Shown piece after piece: positions 17,327 to 26,313 of a stretch of DNA of 64,000 bases. The stretch comes from CAYSFE01 sp964430225 (GTDB taxonomy: Bacteria > Patescibacteriota > Dojkabacteria > GCA-016699595 > JBAXKR01). The notes beneath the pieces are model-generated. The model made no database searches, was not told the origin of the DNA, and saw nothing but the letters and a program-made list of their open reading frames with translations. Each line of letters starts with the position of its first letter. Positions within the stretch are counted from its first letter, which is position 1. Made by a program: the position numbers and the translations under genes. The stretch lies in contig CAYSFE010000001.1 in assembly GCA_964430225.1 (NCBI GenBank), positions 1 through 64,000 on the forward strand. Reading direction: 5' to 3'.

Positions 17327-17332
17327 TATAAT
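17325..17332 (+). promoter_or_regulatory. infC operon extended -10
   Basis: TGATATAAT (17324-17332) overlaps the 3' end of thrS and lies about 38 nt before the infC ATG, giving an AT-rich leader of about 30 nt without a Shine-Dalgarno. Confidence 0.5.
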
Positions 17333-17370
17333 TATTTCATATATTTTAATCTCACTACTTAAAACAAAAT

Positions 17371-18000
17371 ATGTTTACTAACTCAGGAAGAAGCTTTGGA
17401 GGAAGATCAGGAGGATATAATCCTAATTTTAAGAGACCTTTTAATTCTAGTTCACGACCACCATTCTTTAAAACAAGACAGCCTTACGTTAAGGTAGAAA
17501 ATACTTATGGATTTAATAGAAATGAATTCATTAAAGCTACTGAGGTTAATGTCATAGACCCTAATGGGGTTAACCTTGGTTTAATGCCTACTGAAGTGGC
17601 TATTCAGAGAGCTCGTGATGAGTTTGATCTAGATTTAGTTGAAGTAGCTCCTAATGCTAAACCCCCTGTATGTAAGATTACAGATTGGTCTAAGTTTAGA
17701 TATGAGCAAAGCAAAAAACATAACCAAACATCTAAATCTATCGATATGAAGGGAATGTGGTTTTCTCCAGTTATTGGAGAAGGGGATTTAAACCATAAAG
17801 TGGAGAGAATATTAGAGTTTGTAAGTAAGAAACATCCAGTTAAAGTAGAGGTAAGATTCAAAGGTAGAATGAAGAGAGATCAGGTAATTATCACTATGAA
17901 TAAGGTGATGGAGCTTCTTAAGGATCAAGTAAAAGTAGAAGCTTCACCTAAGTTTGAAGGAAGATCATATTCAACCATAGTTTACCCTATTAAAAAGTAG
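17371..18000 (+). CDS. infC: Translation initiation factor IF-3 with Arg/Gly-rich N-terminal extension
   Basis: IF-3 binds the 30S subunit and polices start-codon selection. The 209-residue protein has the N domain (about residues 48-118: VNVIDPNGVNLGLMPTEVAI...VEVAPNAKPPVCKI) and the C domain (about 125-208, including GEGDLNHKVERILEF and KVEASPKFEGRS). Residues 1-45 are an added segment of low complexity rich in R, G, F, N and S (GRSFGGRSGG, FKRPFNSSSRPP), which resembles disordered RNA-binding tails. It leads the classical infC-rpmI-rplT cluster. Confidence 0.95.
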   Translation: MFTNSGRSFGGRSGGYNPNFKRPFNSSSRPPFFKTRQPYVKVENTYGFNRNEFIKATEVNVIDPNGVNLGLMPTEVAIQRARDEFDLDLVEVAPNAKPPVCKITDWSKFRYEQSKKHNQTSKSIDMKGMWFSPVIGEGDLNHKVERILEFVSKKHPVKVEVRFKGRMKRDQVIITMNKVMELLKDQVKVEASPKFEGRSYSTIVYPIKK

Positions 18001-18021
18001 TTGTTTAAGTTCATGTAGCTT

Positions 18022-18038
18022 TGATATAATCATCTCCT
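18022..18038 (+). promoter_or_regulatory. rpmI promoter, leaderless geometry
   Basis: An extended -10 TGATATAAT (18022-18030) lies 8 nt before the rpmI ATG at 18039 and no Shine-Dalgarno is present. An mRNA starting about 7-8 nt past the -10 would begin at the ATG. Confidence 0.55.
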
Positions 18039-18239
18039 ATGAAACATAAGACCCACAAGGGACTAGCAAAAAGAATAAAGAAAATTGGTTCTAAAAAGAA
18101 CGAGAAACTTGTTCACTATCCACAAGGGGATTCACATCACTTAAGATCAAAGAAAAGTGCTAAAAGAAAGAACAGAATGAATACAATGAGTGTTATGGGT
18201 GGTAAGGTTCAAATCAAATTAGTTAAAAGTTTAATATAA
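18039..18239 (+). CDS. rpmI: 50S ribosomal protein L35
   Basis: A 66-residue, very basic protein of the large subunit. The N-terminal MKHKTHKGLAKRIKKIGSKK is the L35 signature, and the HHLRSKKSAKRKNR stretch (about residues 31-44) is the rRNA-contacting region. Length is normal. It precedes rplT by 4 nt in the conserved infC-rpmI-rplT order and has its own probable leaderless promoter. Confidence 0.95.
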   Translation: MKHKTHKGLAKRIKKIGSKKNEKLVHYPQGDSHHLRSKKSAKRKNRMNTMSVMGGKVQIKLVKSLI

Positions 18240-18243
18240 TAAA

Positions 18244-18591
18244 ATGAGAGTAAAACGAGGAGTCACAGCACACGCTAAACATAAGAAGTTACTAAAACGA
18301 AATAAAGGATATACCTTATCTTACTCAGGACTTGTAAAGAGAGCTAAAGAAGCAGCTTTACATTCAGGTGAATATTCTAAGAAACATAGAAGAGCAAGAA
18401 CAGGACAATTCAGAAATGTATGGATCACTAGAATCGCAGCAGGACTAATGGAATACGATATGAGATATTCCGACTTTATTAATCTCCTAAATAAGGCTAG
18501 TATTAAACTTAACAGGAAAGTAATGGCAGACTTAGCTTTGGATCATGCTAACGCCTTTAAAACTCTTGTTGAGACAGTAAAAACTAAGTAA
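18244..18591 (+). CDS. rplT: 50S ribosomal protein L20
   Basis: A 115-residue basic protein needed early in 50S assembly. It starts MRVKRGVTAHAKHKKLLKRN, the canonical L20 N-terminus. It continues with the long basic helix and the globular RNA-binding domain (WITRIAAGLMEYDMRYSDFINLL, about residues 60-82). In E. coli L20 represses its own operon by binding rpmI-rplT mRNA; I see no obvious pseudoknot here and make no claim. pheS follows 35 nt later. Confidence 0.95.
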   Translation: MRVKRGVTAHAKHKKLLKRNKGYTLSYSGLVKRAKEAALHSGEYSKKHRRARTGQFRNVWITRIAAGLMEYDMRYSDFINLLNKASIKLNRKVMADLALDHANAFKTLVETVKTK

Positions 18592-18626
18592 ACTGAGTAA
18601 AGCTTTAAAGTTTAATAGCCTTAAAA

Positions 18627-19637
18627 ATGAATTACCAAACAGATATAGATGATATTTTATCAAGTCTTAAGACTTCTTTAGAAGCTTCTTCCGATATTGC
18701 TTCAATTAAGCTAGAATACCTTGGGAGAAAAGGTAAGATAAACTCCTTAATGAGTAAGATTAAAGAAGTACCTGAAACTGAAAGAAAATCATTTGGTGAG
18801 AAAGTAAATGAAACAAAATTAAAAGTTGAAGAATTAATCCTAAAAGCAGAAGAAGAAGGAAACAAGAAAAAGATAGAAGAAGAGAACAATACTTGGAGTG
18901 ATGTAAGCGTAGTAATTCGTAAAGAGATGGGATCACTTCATCCAATTACCCAAACTAAATGGCTCATTGAAGATATATTCCAAAGAATGGGATTTGTAGT
19001 AGAGTATCCATTTGAAATAGATAGTACAGATAACAACTTCACATTCGTAAATATGCCACCATCTCACCCAGCACGTAGTAGTTGGGATACTTTTTTTACT
19101 GATGCTGGAGATGTACCAATAGTACATACTTCATCTATGCAAAATAGGATATTAAAAGGAAGTAAACCACCAATATATGCAGTTGTACCTGGTAGATGTT
19201 TTAGAAATGAATCTACAGACTCAAGGCATGAACATACCTTCACTCAGTTTGAAGGAATAGTCGTAGATAAAGGAATTAGATTTACAGATATGATTGGTGT
19301 TCTTAAAACTTTCTTTTCAGAATACTTTGAAAGAGATGTAGAAGTCATGGTAACACCAGATATGTTTCCATTTGTCGAACCTGGTGGAATGATATCCGTA
19401 AGATGGGAAGGACAATCAGAAGCAATTAAGAAAATAACTAAAGGTACAGGATGGTTAGAAATTATGGGGTGTGGAATGATCCATCCTAACGTTCTTTCTA
19501 TGGGTAACATAGATCCAGATGTATATTCAGGATTTGCTTTTGGAGGAGGAATAGAAAGACTACTATTAATAAAATATGGGATTGAGGATATCAGACTATT
19601 CGAGAAAGGAGATCTTAAGTTCTTACGTCAATTTTAA
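18627..19637 (+). CDS. pheS: Phenylalanyl-tRNA synthetase alpha subunit
   Basis: Catalytic alpha subunit of the (alpha-beta)2 PheRS. The N-terminal coiled coil (residues 1-90) binds tRNA. The class II core shows motif 1 near HPITQTKWLIEDIFQRMGF (about 98-116), motif 2 PGRCFRNESTDSRHEHTF (about 189-206) and motif 3 GFAFGGGIERLLLIKYGI (about 303-320). Length (336) is standard. The stop shares its last base with the pheT ATG (TAATG), so the two subunits are translationally coupled. Confidence 0.96.
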   Translation: MNYQTDIDDILSSLKTSLEASSDIASIKLEYLGRKGKINSLMSKIKEVPETERKSFGEKVNETKLKVEELILKAEEEGNKKKIEEENNTWSDVSVVIRKEMGSLHPITQTKWLIEDIFQRMGFVVEYPFEIDSTDNNFTFVNMPPSHPARSSWDTFFTDAGDVPIVHTSSMQNRILKGSKPPIYAVVPGRCFRNESTDSRHEHTFTQFEGIVVDKGIRFTDMIGVLKTFFSEYFERDVEVMVTPDMFPFVEPGGMISVRWEGQSEAIKKITKGTGWLEIMGCGMIHPNVLSMGNIDPDVYSGFAFGGGIERLLLIKYGIEDIRLFEKGDLKFLRQF

Positions 19638-22084
19638 TGCTATACAGTCTATCTTTTTTAAAACAATATTTAAAAGACTTCTCACTTGAAAGTAAGGGGA
19701 TTAGAGATCTTTTAACATATTCACTCGCAGAAGTTGAAAACGTTACCGAATTAAGATCTGAATTAAACAATATTTTAGTAGGTGAAGTTCTTGATGTAAA
19801 AGATCATCCTAAATCAAATAGACTACATATTGCTACAGTAGATGTCATTAAAGGAACTAATGATCCTTCCACTAATCTAGTCATAGTTTGTGGAGCACCT
19901 AATCTTAAAGTAGGTCAAAAAGTTGCTGTATGTTTACCTGGGGGATCAGTCATAAATGCTAAATATGACTCTGTGAAAGATAAAGAAAATATAATGAAGA
20001 TAGAAAAGAGAGAAGTATTAGGGGAAATAAGTAATGGAATGATTTGTTCACCTAAAGAACTAGGTGTATCAGATGAACATGAAGGTATTTGGGTATTACC
20101 TGATGATAGTATTGTTGGAACAAATTTAACAGATATCTTAAAAGATACAGTATTTGAAATAGAGAATAAAAGCTTTACTCATAGGCCTGATCTTTTTTCA
20201 CATAGAGGAATTGCTCGTGAAATATCAGCAATAACTAATACTGAATTTGTAGATAAAGTAGATCCATCCCTTAGTTTAAAAGCAGAAGTTGCTCTTAATG
20301 TTAAATTAGATACTGAAAACTGTAATAGATATACAGCTATAGTGATAAATAACGTGCAAGTTAAAGCATCTCCAGTCTGGTTACAAACAAGACTTCTAAA
20401 TGTTGGAGTAAGACCAATAAACAATATTGTGGATATAACTAACTATGTGATGCTTGATCTTAATCAACCTCTTCATGCTTTTGATTTTGATAAACTAAAC
20501 TCAAATACAATAATCGTTAGAGAAAGTTTACTAGGAGAGAAAGTCATAACCCTAGATAACAAACAAAGAACTATTCCTAAAGATTCATTGGTAATAACAA
20601 ATGAAAAAGAAATTGTTGCTGTTGCTGGGGTCATGGGTGGTGCAAGTTCTGAGATAAGTGAAACTACTGGATCTATTCTTCTTGAATCAGCAAACTTTAG
20701 TAAAGATAACATCCGAGTTACATCTCGTGAACTTGGACTTAGAACAGAAGCATCAAGTAGATATGAGAAAGGACTTGATCCTGAAATGACTCTTGAAGCA
20801 CTAAAACATGCAGCTACCCTCATAACTGAACTAGCTGGTGGAGAAATAGTGAGTGAGATTGTAGATGTATACCCTAACAAAGATAGCATTAAAGTAATTG
20901 AACTAGATATGAATAAAATAAAGAGATTCTTAGGAATCACTCTTAAGAAAGAAGAGGTTGTAGATATACTTAAGAGACTAAATATAAATACAGAACACTC
21001 TAAATTTGTAGCTACAGAAAATGTAAATCCATCCCTTAATAGTAGTTTTTTAAATGTCATAGTCCCTTCATATAGAAAAGACTTAAACATTGAAGCAGAT
21101 ATTCTAGAAGAGATAGCAAGGCTTTATGGATACGATAAATTTAAGCCAACATTACCAGAAAAGACAATAAAACCTGGCACAATAAACAAACTATCTAAAG
21201 TAGAGAGAATTGTAAAAAATGAGCTACTAAATCTTCATTTCAATGAGATATATTCATACAGCTTCATTAGTTCAGACCTATGGAAGAGATGTAATTTAAA
21301 TACAAAAGAACTAGTAAAGATTACAAATGCCATATCTCCAGAACTAGAATATGTAAGAGATAGTCATATACCATCTCTATTAGAAAAACTTGAATTAAAC
21401 TCAGTAGAAAATGATTCACTTTCGTTCTATGAGTTCTCAAGAATAGTGTTTAAAGAAAAAACTACTGAGAATATACCATTTCAACCATGGTCACTAGGTA
21501 TAGCAGTGATGAAAAAAGACTCTTTAATAGAGCTTAATAGAGCAATTGACCTAATTATGAGTAAACTCCAAGTCGAATACAATATATTGAATATAAAGGA
21601 GAGTAAGAATAAGGGATTGGTAAATGTAAAAGAACTCACTCATCCTAAAGCTAGTGGAATAATAGAAACTAATGAAGGTAAATACCTTGGATATGTTTCA
21701 AAGCTTTCTCCAGAAGTAGCTAGAAATTTTAAACTAAGCACTAATGATGTATCAATAGCCGAAATAAATATAGAAAATATTTTAAATGAATATTTAGGAG
21801 ATAAAGTAGGGTATACACCACTAAATATTTATCAAGAAAACAGAAGAGATATATCTTTAAATATAGAAGGGGAAATTGAATCAAGTAAGATAATAAACAA
21901 AGTACTTGAAAGTAAAATAGAATATGTAAAAGATATATTTGTAATCGATAGCTATGAAAAGAATCTTACATTAAGAGTAATAATAACTTCGGATAGTAAG
22001 ACATTATCAGAAAATGAAATAAAGTTAACTCTTGATAAAGTAATAAAAGTAATTAAGGAAACATTTAAGGTAGAAGTGAGATAA
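19637..22084 (+). CDS. pheT: Phenylalanyl-tRNA synthetase beta subunit
   Basis: An 815-residue beta subunit with domains in the usual order. The EMAP-like tRNA-binding domain is at about 40-150 (VGEVLDVKDHPKSNRLHIATVDV), followed by the B3/B4 editing domain at about 205-390 (MVMLDLNQPLHAFDFDKL-type segment). The B5 domain is at about 405-480, then the catalytic-like core, and a C-terminal FDX-ACB anticodon domain (about 725-815, starting YQENRRDISLNIEGEI). No truncation. It ends the phe operon; the following gene has its own promoter with an inverted repeat. Confidence 0.96.
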   Translation: MLYSLSFLKQYLKDFSLESKGIRDLLTYSLAEVENVTELRSELNNILVGEVLDVKDHPKSNRLHIATVDVIKGTNDPSTNLVIVCGAPNLKVGQKVAVCLPGGSVINAKYDSVKDKENIMKIEKREVLGEISNGMICSPKELGVSDEHEGIWVLPDDSIVGTNLTDILKDTVFEIENKSFTHRPDLFSHRGIAREISAITNTEFVDKVDPSLSLKAEVALNVKLDTENCNRYTAIVINNVQVKASPVWLQTRLLNVGVRPINNIVDITNYVMLDLNQPLHAFDFDKLNSNTIIVRESLLGEKVITLDNKQRTIPKDSLVITNEKEIVAVAGVMGGASSEISETTGSILLESANFSKDNIRVTSRELGLRTEASSRYEKGLDPEMTLEALKHAATLITELAGGEIVSEIVDVYPNKDSIKVIELDMNKIKRFLGITLKKEEVVDILKRLNINTEHSKFVATENVNPSLNSSFLNVIVPSYRKDLNIEADILEEIARLYGYDKFKPTLPEKTIKPGTINKLSKVERIVKNELLNLHFNEIYSYSFISSDLWKRCNLNTKELVKITNAISPELEYVRDSHIPSLLEKLELNSVENDSLSFYEFSRIVFKEKTTENIPFQPWSLGIAVMKKDSLIELNRAIDLIMSKLQVEYNILNIKESKNKGLVNVKELTHPKASGIIETNEGKYLGYVSKLSPEVARNFKLSTNDVSIAEINIENILNEYLGDKVGYTPLNIYQENRRDISLNIEGEIESSKIINKVLESKIEYVKDIFVIDSYEKNLTLRVIITSDSKTLSENEIKLTLDKVIKVIKETFKVEVR

Positions 22085-22096
22085 TAAAGGAATTTC

Positions 22097-22125
22097 TTGA
22101 CCTAAGACTTAAAATGTTTTAGGTT
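22097..22125 (+). promoter_or_regulatory. Promoter with overlapping inverted repeat
   Basis: TTGACC (22097-22102), 17 nt, TAGGTT (22120-22125), then 6 nt to the ATG at 22132. Arms ACCTAAGAC (22100-22108) and GTTTTAGGT (22116-22124) form a 9-7-9 inverted repeat with one mismatch that covers the promoter from the end of the -35 to the -10. A repressor operator is the simplest reading. A pheT terminator is less likely because no T-run follows. Confidence 0.45.
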
Positions 22126-22131
22126 AACTAC

Positions 22132-22677
22132 ATGTCAAACACAGAAGTTCAATTACCACTTGAGGTGGTCCCAACAGAACCTATTAGAGATAAAAGAATA
22201 GATTGTAGACATTTTGGATGGATAAAACCTGAGGCAAATGGTTTTTTTGAACTTAGTTTTGTTTTACTTAAATTACCCGAGGGTACAACATCAAAATCAG
22301 GAGTAAGAAAAGTTCTAATAGGTAGTTTTGTAAGTGAAAAGTTAGCAGAAGTTACTGATAAGTATATTGATAAACGTGCTTCTGCAGTTGCAAATAGAAC
22401 TTTAATGGAAGCTGCAATAATATTTCTAAATAATGAACAGACTCTACTTCATGCATTAAAAGAACCCTTATCTAATATTAAAATCTTTTATACTGACGCA
22501 GGAACGGATGCCAGAATTGTATTTGCTAGGCTTTCTGATTTTGTAGATCCCCAAACTCATGATAGAATACCTCGTATAGTTAAGGTAGGGATCATTCCAA
22601 CTAATAAAGAGAGGTTATTATTTAAAATCTTTTGCGGAGAGAATTCTAAAACTGCAGATTACCGTGCAGATAAATAA
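22132..22677 (+). CDS. hypothetical protein
   Basis: A 181-residue soluble protein without a recognised domain. The first 25 residues are probably flexible (SNTEVQLPLEVVPTEPIRD). The core looks alpha/beta (FFELSFVLLKLPEG, then a helical RTLMEAAIIFLNNEQTLLHAL segment about residues 93-113). It is followed after 8 nt by an 87-residue gene, probably in one transcript. The promoter upstream contains a clear inverted repeat, so expression is probably regulated. Function unknown. Confidence 0.65.
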   Translation: MSNTEVQLPLEVVPTEPIRDKRIDCRHFGWIKPEANGFFELSFVLLKLPEGTTSKSGVRKVLIGSFVSEKLAEVTDKYIDKRASAVANRTLMEAAIIFLNNEQTLLHALKEPLSNIKIFYTDAGTDARIVFARLSDFVDPQTHDRIPRIVKVGIIPTNKERLLFKIFCGENSKTADYRADK

Positions 22678-22685
22678 ATAAAGAT

Positions 22686-22949
22686 ATGACTGAAATAAAC
22701 AACAATTTAATCGGTACATATAAAATTGAGAGTGATTCTATGAATAATGATGCTATTGCGACATTCATAGATTATGAGGAATTACCAGATGAAAAAGTAT
22801 TAGAACTTAAAAGTAGAGCTAGAAATGTAAAAGAAGCAGTATTATATCAGGCTACTGCAAAATTTTTAGCATTAACTCAAGATCCAGAAGGTTTATGGGT
22901 ATTAGCAGATGAAATAGAAAGGATTTCGCTTCCTCAACCTAAATTTTAA
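22686..22949 (+). CDS. hypothetical small protein
   Basis: An 87-residue acidic protein, predicted mostly helical in its second half (DEKVLELKSRARNVKEAVLYQATAKFLALTQ, with heptad-like spacing). It sits 8 nt after the 181-residue gene and ends inside the last codons of the convergent PBP gene (4-nt overlap). The size, acidic character and pairing could fit a small partner of the upstream protein, but there is no motif to support a function. Confidence 0.6.
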   Translation: MTEINNNLIGTYKIESDSMNNDAIATFIDYEELPDEKVLELKSRARNVKEAVLYQATAKFLALTQDPEGLWVLADEIERISLPQPKF

Positions 22950-25900
22950 GCTCCTACTGTAACTGACTGAGTATCACTTAATCCTCCAGTTCCTGTAACT
23001 GATATATTTAGATTTCCATTGTTCATAGTACCCGCAGGTATTGTATAAGTGTATGTATCTCCTACTAGTAATAGTGTATGACTTCCACTTAATGCAGGAC
23101 CACTAAAAGTAAGGTTTATTGTTGCTGGGGCTGCTGCTGTTCCTGTGTATTTTACTATTACTGTATTAACTGCTGCTTTTGAAATACTTCCCGTTGGTGC
23201 CGTTATATTTATAGCTGCAGGTACTATTGTTGGAGCAGCTTCTAAGACTATTCCTACACTCTCAGATCCAACTCTTCCAGATGTATCTCTTGCTGATATT
23301 GTTAATGTCTTATTCCCGTATCCATAGCTATTATCAAGAGTTACTGTAACATCTTGTGTAGCTTCATTATTTGTAAGAGGAATAGCCACACCACCTAAAA
23401 ATACTTGTACTTGATTAATTGTCCCTATTGCAGGTAGGGAACTAAATGCAATTCTAAGAGTTCTAGATGTTGCTGAATATGGAACTACATGACCTGCAGT
23501 TGGAGCTGATATTGATACAGTAGGAACAGTAGTTACAGTGTTATAGTCGGTATCACAATCAGGTAAGACTGCCTTTTGTCCTGTGATCTTATCAAAGAAT
23601 GATTGATGTAAGGGTTTATTACCTACTTTAATATATTTTACATATGCATCTACTGCATATCCATTAGCTCTATCAATATCTCTTGCCATCATATTCTTAG
23701 ATACTGCATTTGGTCTACTTGCTGGTAAATCTGTACATACATTTTTAAGAGTAAAACTATCATCTGCTATTGGTAATTTTCCATCTATGAATTTTTCAGA
23801 TGTAGTAGCTCCACATTGAGGAGTTGCTAGTTTACCAGATATTAGACAAACACTAGCTTCTACAATCCCTGCAGGTCTTGTAAAAGGAGTTTTAGGGTAT
23901 CTTGGAAGAACACGTTTCATATAGTTCATCCAAAGTGGTTGAGCTGTATTAGATCCATATGCCAAAGCTCCATTTGCACTTCTTTTTGTTGATGCATTAT
24001 TATTATTTCCAATCCAAATACCAGTAACTACTTCAGGAGTATATCCTACAAAATACATATCTTTATTATCATTACTTGTTCCAGTTTTACCAGCTGCTGG
24101 ATATCCATTTACACCTTTTACTAAGTTATTGTTATAGTTATATATCATGTCAGTCATAAGATATGTTGCTCTTTCATCAACAACTTGTTTTCCTCCATCT
24201 GGTTTATATTCCCATACTACTTTTCCATCTCTATCTAATATTTTTAATATCGGTTGGAGTGGATTATATTTTCCTTTGTTAGCTAACACTGCAAAAGCAT
24301 TAAAATGTTCAGCAGGTTTAACTTCAATAGCACCAAGCATTGCAGCTATTCCAACATCTTTTCTTGTTTTAAATGCTGATAATCCTAGTTTTTGATACAT
24401 CTGTACCATGAGATCAACTCCCATCATATCTGCTGCAACAATAGCTGGTCTATTCTTTGATTCTCTAAGCATATTTCTCAAAAAGTTTCTTTGACTTCCC
24501 TCTACATATGCAACTTCAGATCCCTCAGCATTCTGAGGCTCGTATGTTCCAAATTTAACAGGCATATCTGGTAAGAATGTAGATGTAGTAAGAAGACCTG
24601 ATTCAATTCCTGCAATATATGTCAAAGGTTTGTTTGATGATCCAGTTTGTTGGGGTGTGATTAAAACATTGACCTTAGGATCAAATCTTGCAGTGTTTTT
24701 GTATTTTGAATCTTTCTCATCTATTGATTCTTTTTCTCCAAACCAATCTTTAGATCCTTGCATAACTAGTATCTCTCCATTTTTAGGATCTATTGTCATC
24801 ATAGCTCCATTATATGCTGCAAATTGTTTCTTCATTCCACTATCTGAGTCAATCCATTTCTTAAGCTCTTCTTCTGCAATAGCTTGCAAATCAAGATCAA
24901 GAGTTGTGTATACCTTGTATCCACCAGTTCTAATCTCTTCTTCAGTTAATGCTTTTCCATCTATTTGGAATTCTCCAGAGGTTAAATAGTCCTCAGCATA
25001 GAACACAAAGTGAGGAGCTTTAATATCAATATTATTTGCTCTAAATTTAGTTACATCAGTTTTAGCGGCAGTTATTGTTTCCTTTGTTACAATTTCACCT
25101 TTTATATTTACTTTATCTAAATGTTTAGAATACTGAGCAAGAACATAGTATTGTCTACATTTATATGGGGCTACTTTACGTATTTCATTACCGCTACTAT
25201 CTTTGTATCTTGGAAGTTGTCCTTCTACATCAGGTTCTTTAATAGCCTCTGATTCAGAAGCTTCTTCTCCAGAATCTACTTTACAAAAGACTTCTTTTGT
25301 AGCTTTGTATGGGTAATATTTAGCAGGATAATTAGGAATACCAGCTAATACACTTGCTTCCTCAAGAGTTAGATCTTTTACATCTTTTCCAAAATATCTT
25401 GAAGCAGCAGTTTTAAGTCCATATATATTACTTCCAAAGTTTACTTCATTTAAGTAAAAAAGGAGTATGTCATCTTTAGAATAGTTCTGTTCCATTCTAA
25501 GACTCATTATGATCTCTTGAATCTTTCTTTCTTCTTTAGTTAAAGTTTTTCCTTGTTTCTCATACTCAGCTTGAAGTTGCTCAAAGTATGTATTTTTTAA
25601 AACTTGTTGTGATATTGTAGATCCACCACATTTACGGGCTCTTGAAAAATTACCTATAGCACATCTAGCTATCGCTACAATATCTACCCCTTTATGATCG
25701 TAATATTCAGCGTCTTCAGAAAGGATAAATGCCCATTTAACCATATCTGGCACATCACTAATATTTCCAATATTTTCTCTAACTTCTTTTCCAGATACTT
25801 TGTATAGTTCTTTACCATTTCTATCATAGAACACGCTATATTGATCTTGTTTTCTTTCAAACACTTCTGATGGATTTGGGATAAGGGAGCTATAGTGGGC

Positions 25901-26113
25901 GACTACTGCCAGTCCTCCAATACTACCAACTATTAAAAGAAGAAAAAAGAAAACAAGAAGTACTCCTACAAGTTTCTTTAGTTTTCCTTTAAGACCTTTC
26001 TTTCCTTTCTTGTTCTTACTCCATGTCTTAGGATCAATTTTTTCTTTCTGAATCTTTGAATATCTAGAAAGTTTGTTTTCTTTTTTCAAACCGAATTTAA
26101 ATGCCATAGACAA
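22946..26113 (-). CDS. Class A penicillin-binding protein with two C-terminal Ig-like domains
   Basis: A bifunctional peptidoglycan synthase of 1055 residues anchored by one N-terminal helix (about 47-72) after a very basic cytoplasmic tail. The GT51 glycosyltransferase (about 90-280) has EDAEYYDHKG and GGSTISQQ. The transpeptidase (about 430-745) has SxxK in TGSSNKPL, SxN in ESKNRPAI and the KTG motif in AGKTGTSND. After about residue 860, T/S/A/P/V-rich sequence forms two Ig-like repeats (about 865-960 and 970-1055, each starting with an I-x-A/x-P-T-G-like strand), likely wall- or glycan-binding. Such tails are common in wall-spanning PBPs. The start may be 26113 or 26107. Confidence 0.93.
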   Translation of the reverse strand: MSMAFKFGLKKENKLSRYSKIQKEKIDPKTWSKNKKGKKGLKGKLKKLVGVLLVFFFLLLIVGSIGGLAVVAHYSSLIPNPSEVFERKQDQYSVFYDRNGKELYKVSGKEVRENIGNISDVPDMVKWAFILSEDAEYYDHKGVDIVAIARCAIGNFSRARKCGGSTISQQVLKNTYFEQLQAEYEKQGKTLTKEERKIQEIIMSLRMEQNYSKDDILLFYLNEVNFGSNIYGLKTAASRYFGKDVKDLTLEEASVLAGIPNYPAKYYPYKATKEVFCKVDSGEEASESEAIKEPDVEGQLPRYKDSSGNEIRKVAPYKCRQYYVLAQYSKHLDKVNIKGEIVTKETITAAKTDVTKFRANNIDIKAPHFVFYAEDYLTSGEFQIDGKALTEEEIRTGGYKVYTTLDLDLQAIAEEELKKWIDSDSGMKKQFAAYNGAMMTIDPKNGEILVMQGSKDWFGEKESIDEKDSKYKNTARFDPKVNVLITPQQTGSSNKPLTYIAGIESGLLTTSTFLPDMPVKFGTYEPQNAEGSEVAYVEGSQRNFLRNMLRESKNRPAIVAADMMGVDLMVQMYQKLGLSAFKTRKDVGIAAMLGAIEVKPAEHFNAFAVLANKGKYNPLQPILKILDRDGKVVWEYKPDGGKQVVDERATYLMTDMIYNYNNNLVKGVNGYPAAGKTGTSNDNKDMYFVGYTPEVVTGIWIGNNNNASTKRSANGALAYGSNTAQPLWMNYMKRVLPRYPKTPFTRPAGIVEASVCLISGKLATPQCGATTSEKFIDGKLPIADDSFTLKNVCTDLPASRPNAVSKNMMARDIDRANGYAVDAYVKYIKVGNKPLHQSFFDKITGQKAVLPDCDTDYNTVTTVPTVSISAPTAGHVVPYSATSRTLRIAFSSLPAIGTINQVQVFLGGVAIPLTNNEATQDVTVTLDNSYGYGNKTLTISARDTSGRVGSESVGIVLEAAPTIVPAAINITAPTGSISKAAVNTVIVKYTGTAAAPATINLTFSGPALSGSHTLLLVGDTYTYTIPAGTMNNGNLNISVTGTGGLSDTQSVTVGA

Positions 26114-26160
26114 AAATATGTATATACAATTCTAACTAAATATTTACTAAAAAGTAACTA

Positions 26161-26256
26161 CTATTTAGCGTTAGATGAAAAGAATATGGAGAGAATAACT
26201 AAAAGAAATGCGGCAATTACAACAACAGAGAAGAGATAAGGGTAAAGTTTTTTCAT
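26161..26256 (-). CDS. Possible 31-residue single-TM peptide
   Basis: A short frame encoding a two-lysine start, one strongly hydrophobic helix (about residues 8-26, FSVVVIAAFLLVILSIFF) and a short S/N/K tail. It fills most of the gap between the PBP and topA genes on the same strand. The composition is what a real small membrane protein would show, but AT-rich DNA yields hydrophobic frames easily, and there is no independent support. Confidence 0.4.
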   Translation of the reverse strand: MKKLYPYLFSVVVIAAFLLVILSIFFSSNAK

Positions 26257-26313
26257 AGAGTCATTTTTATTAAGATTAAGTGTGATTCTATACCTAAGCT
26301 ATATATATTTCAA

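Noticed and set aside
20473..21090. Long minus-strand open frame inside pheT
   Set aside because: It is antisense to a conserved gene and Ser/Leu-rich as expected for a shadow frame.
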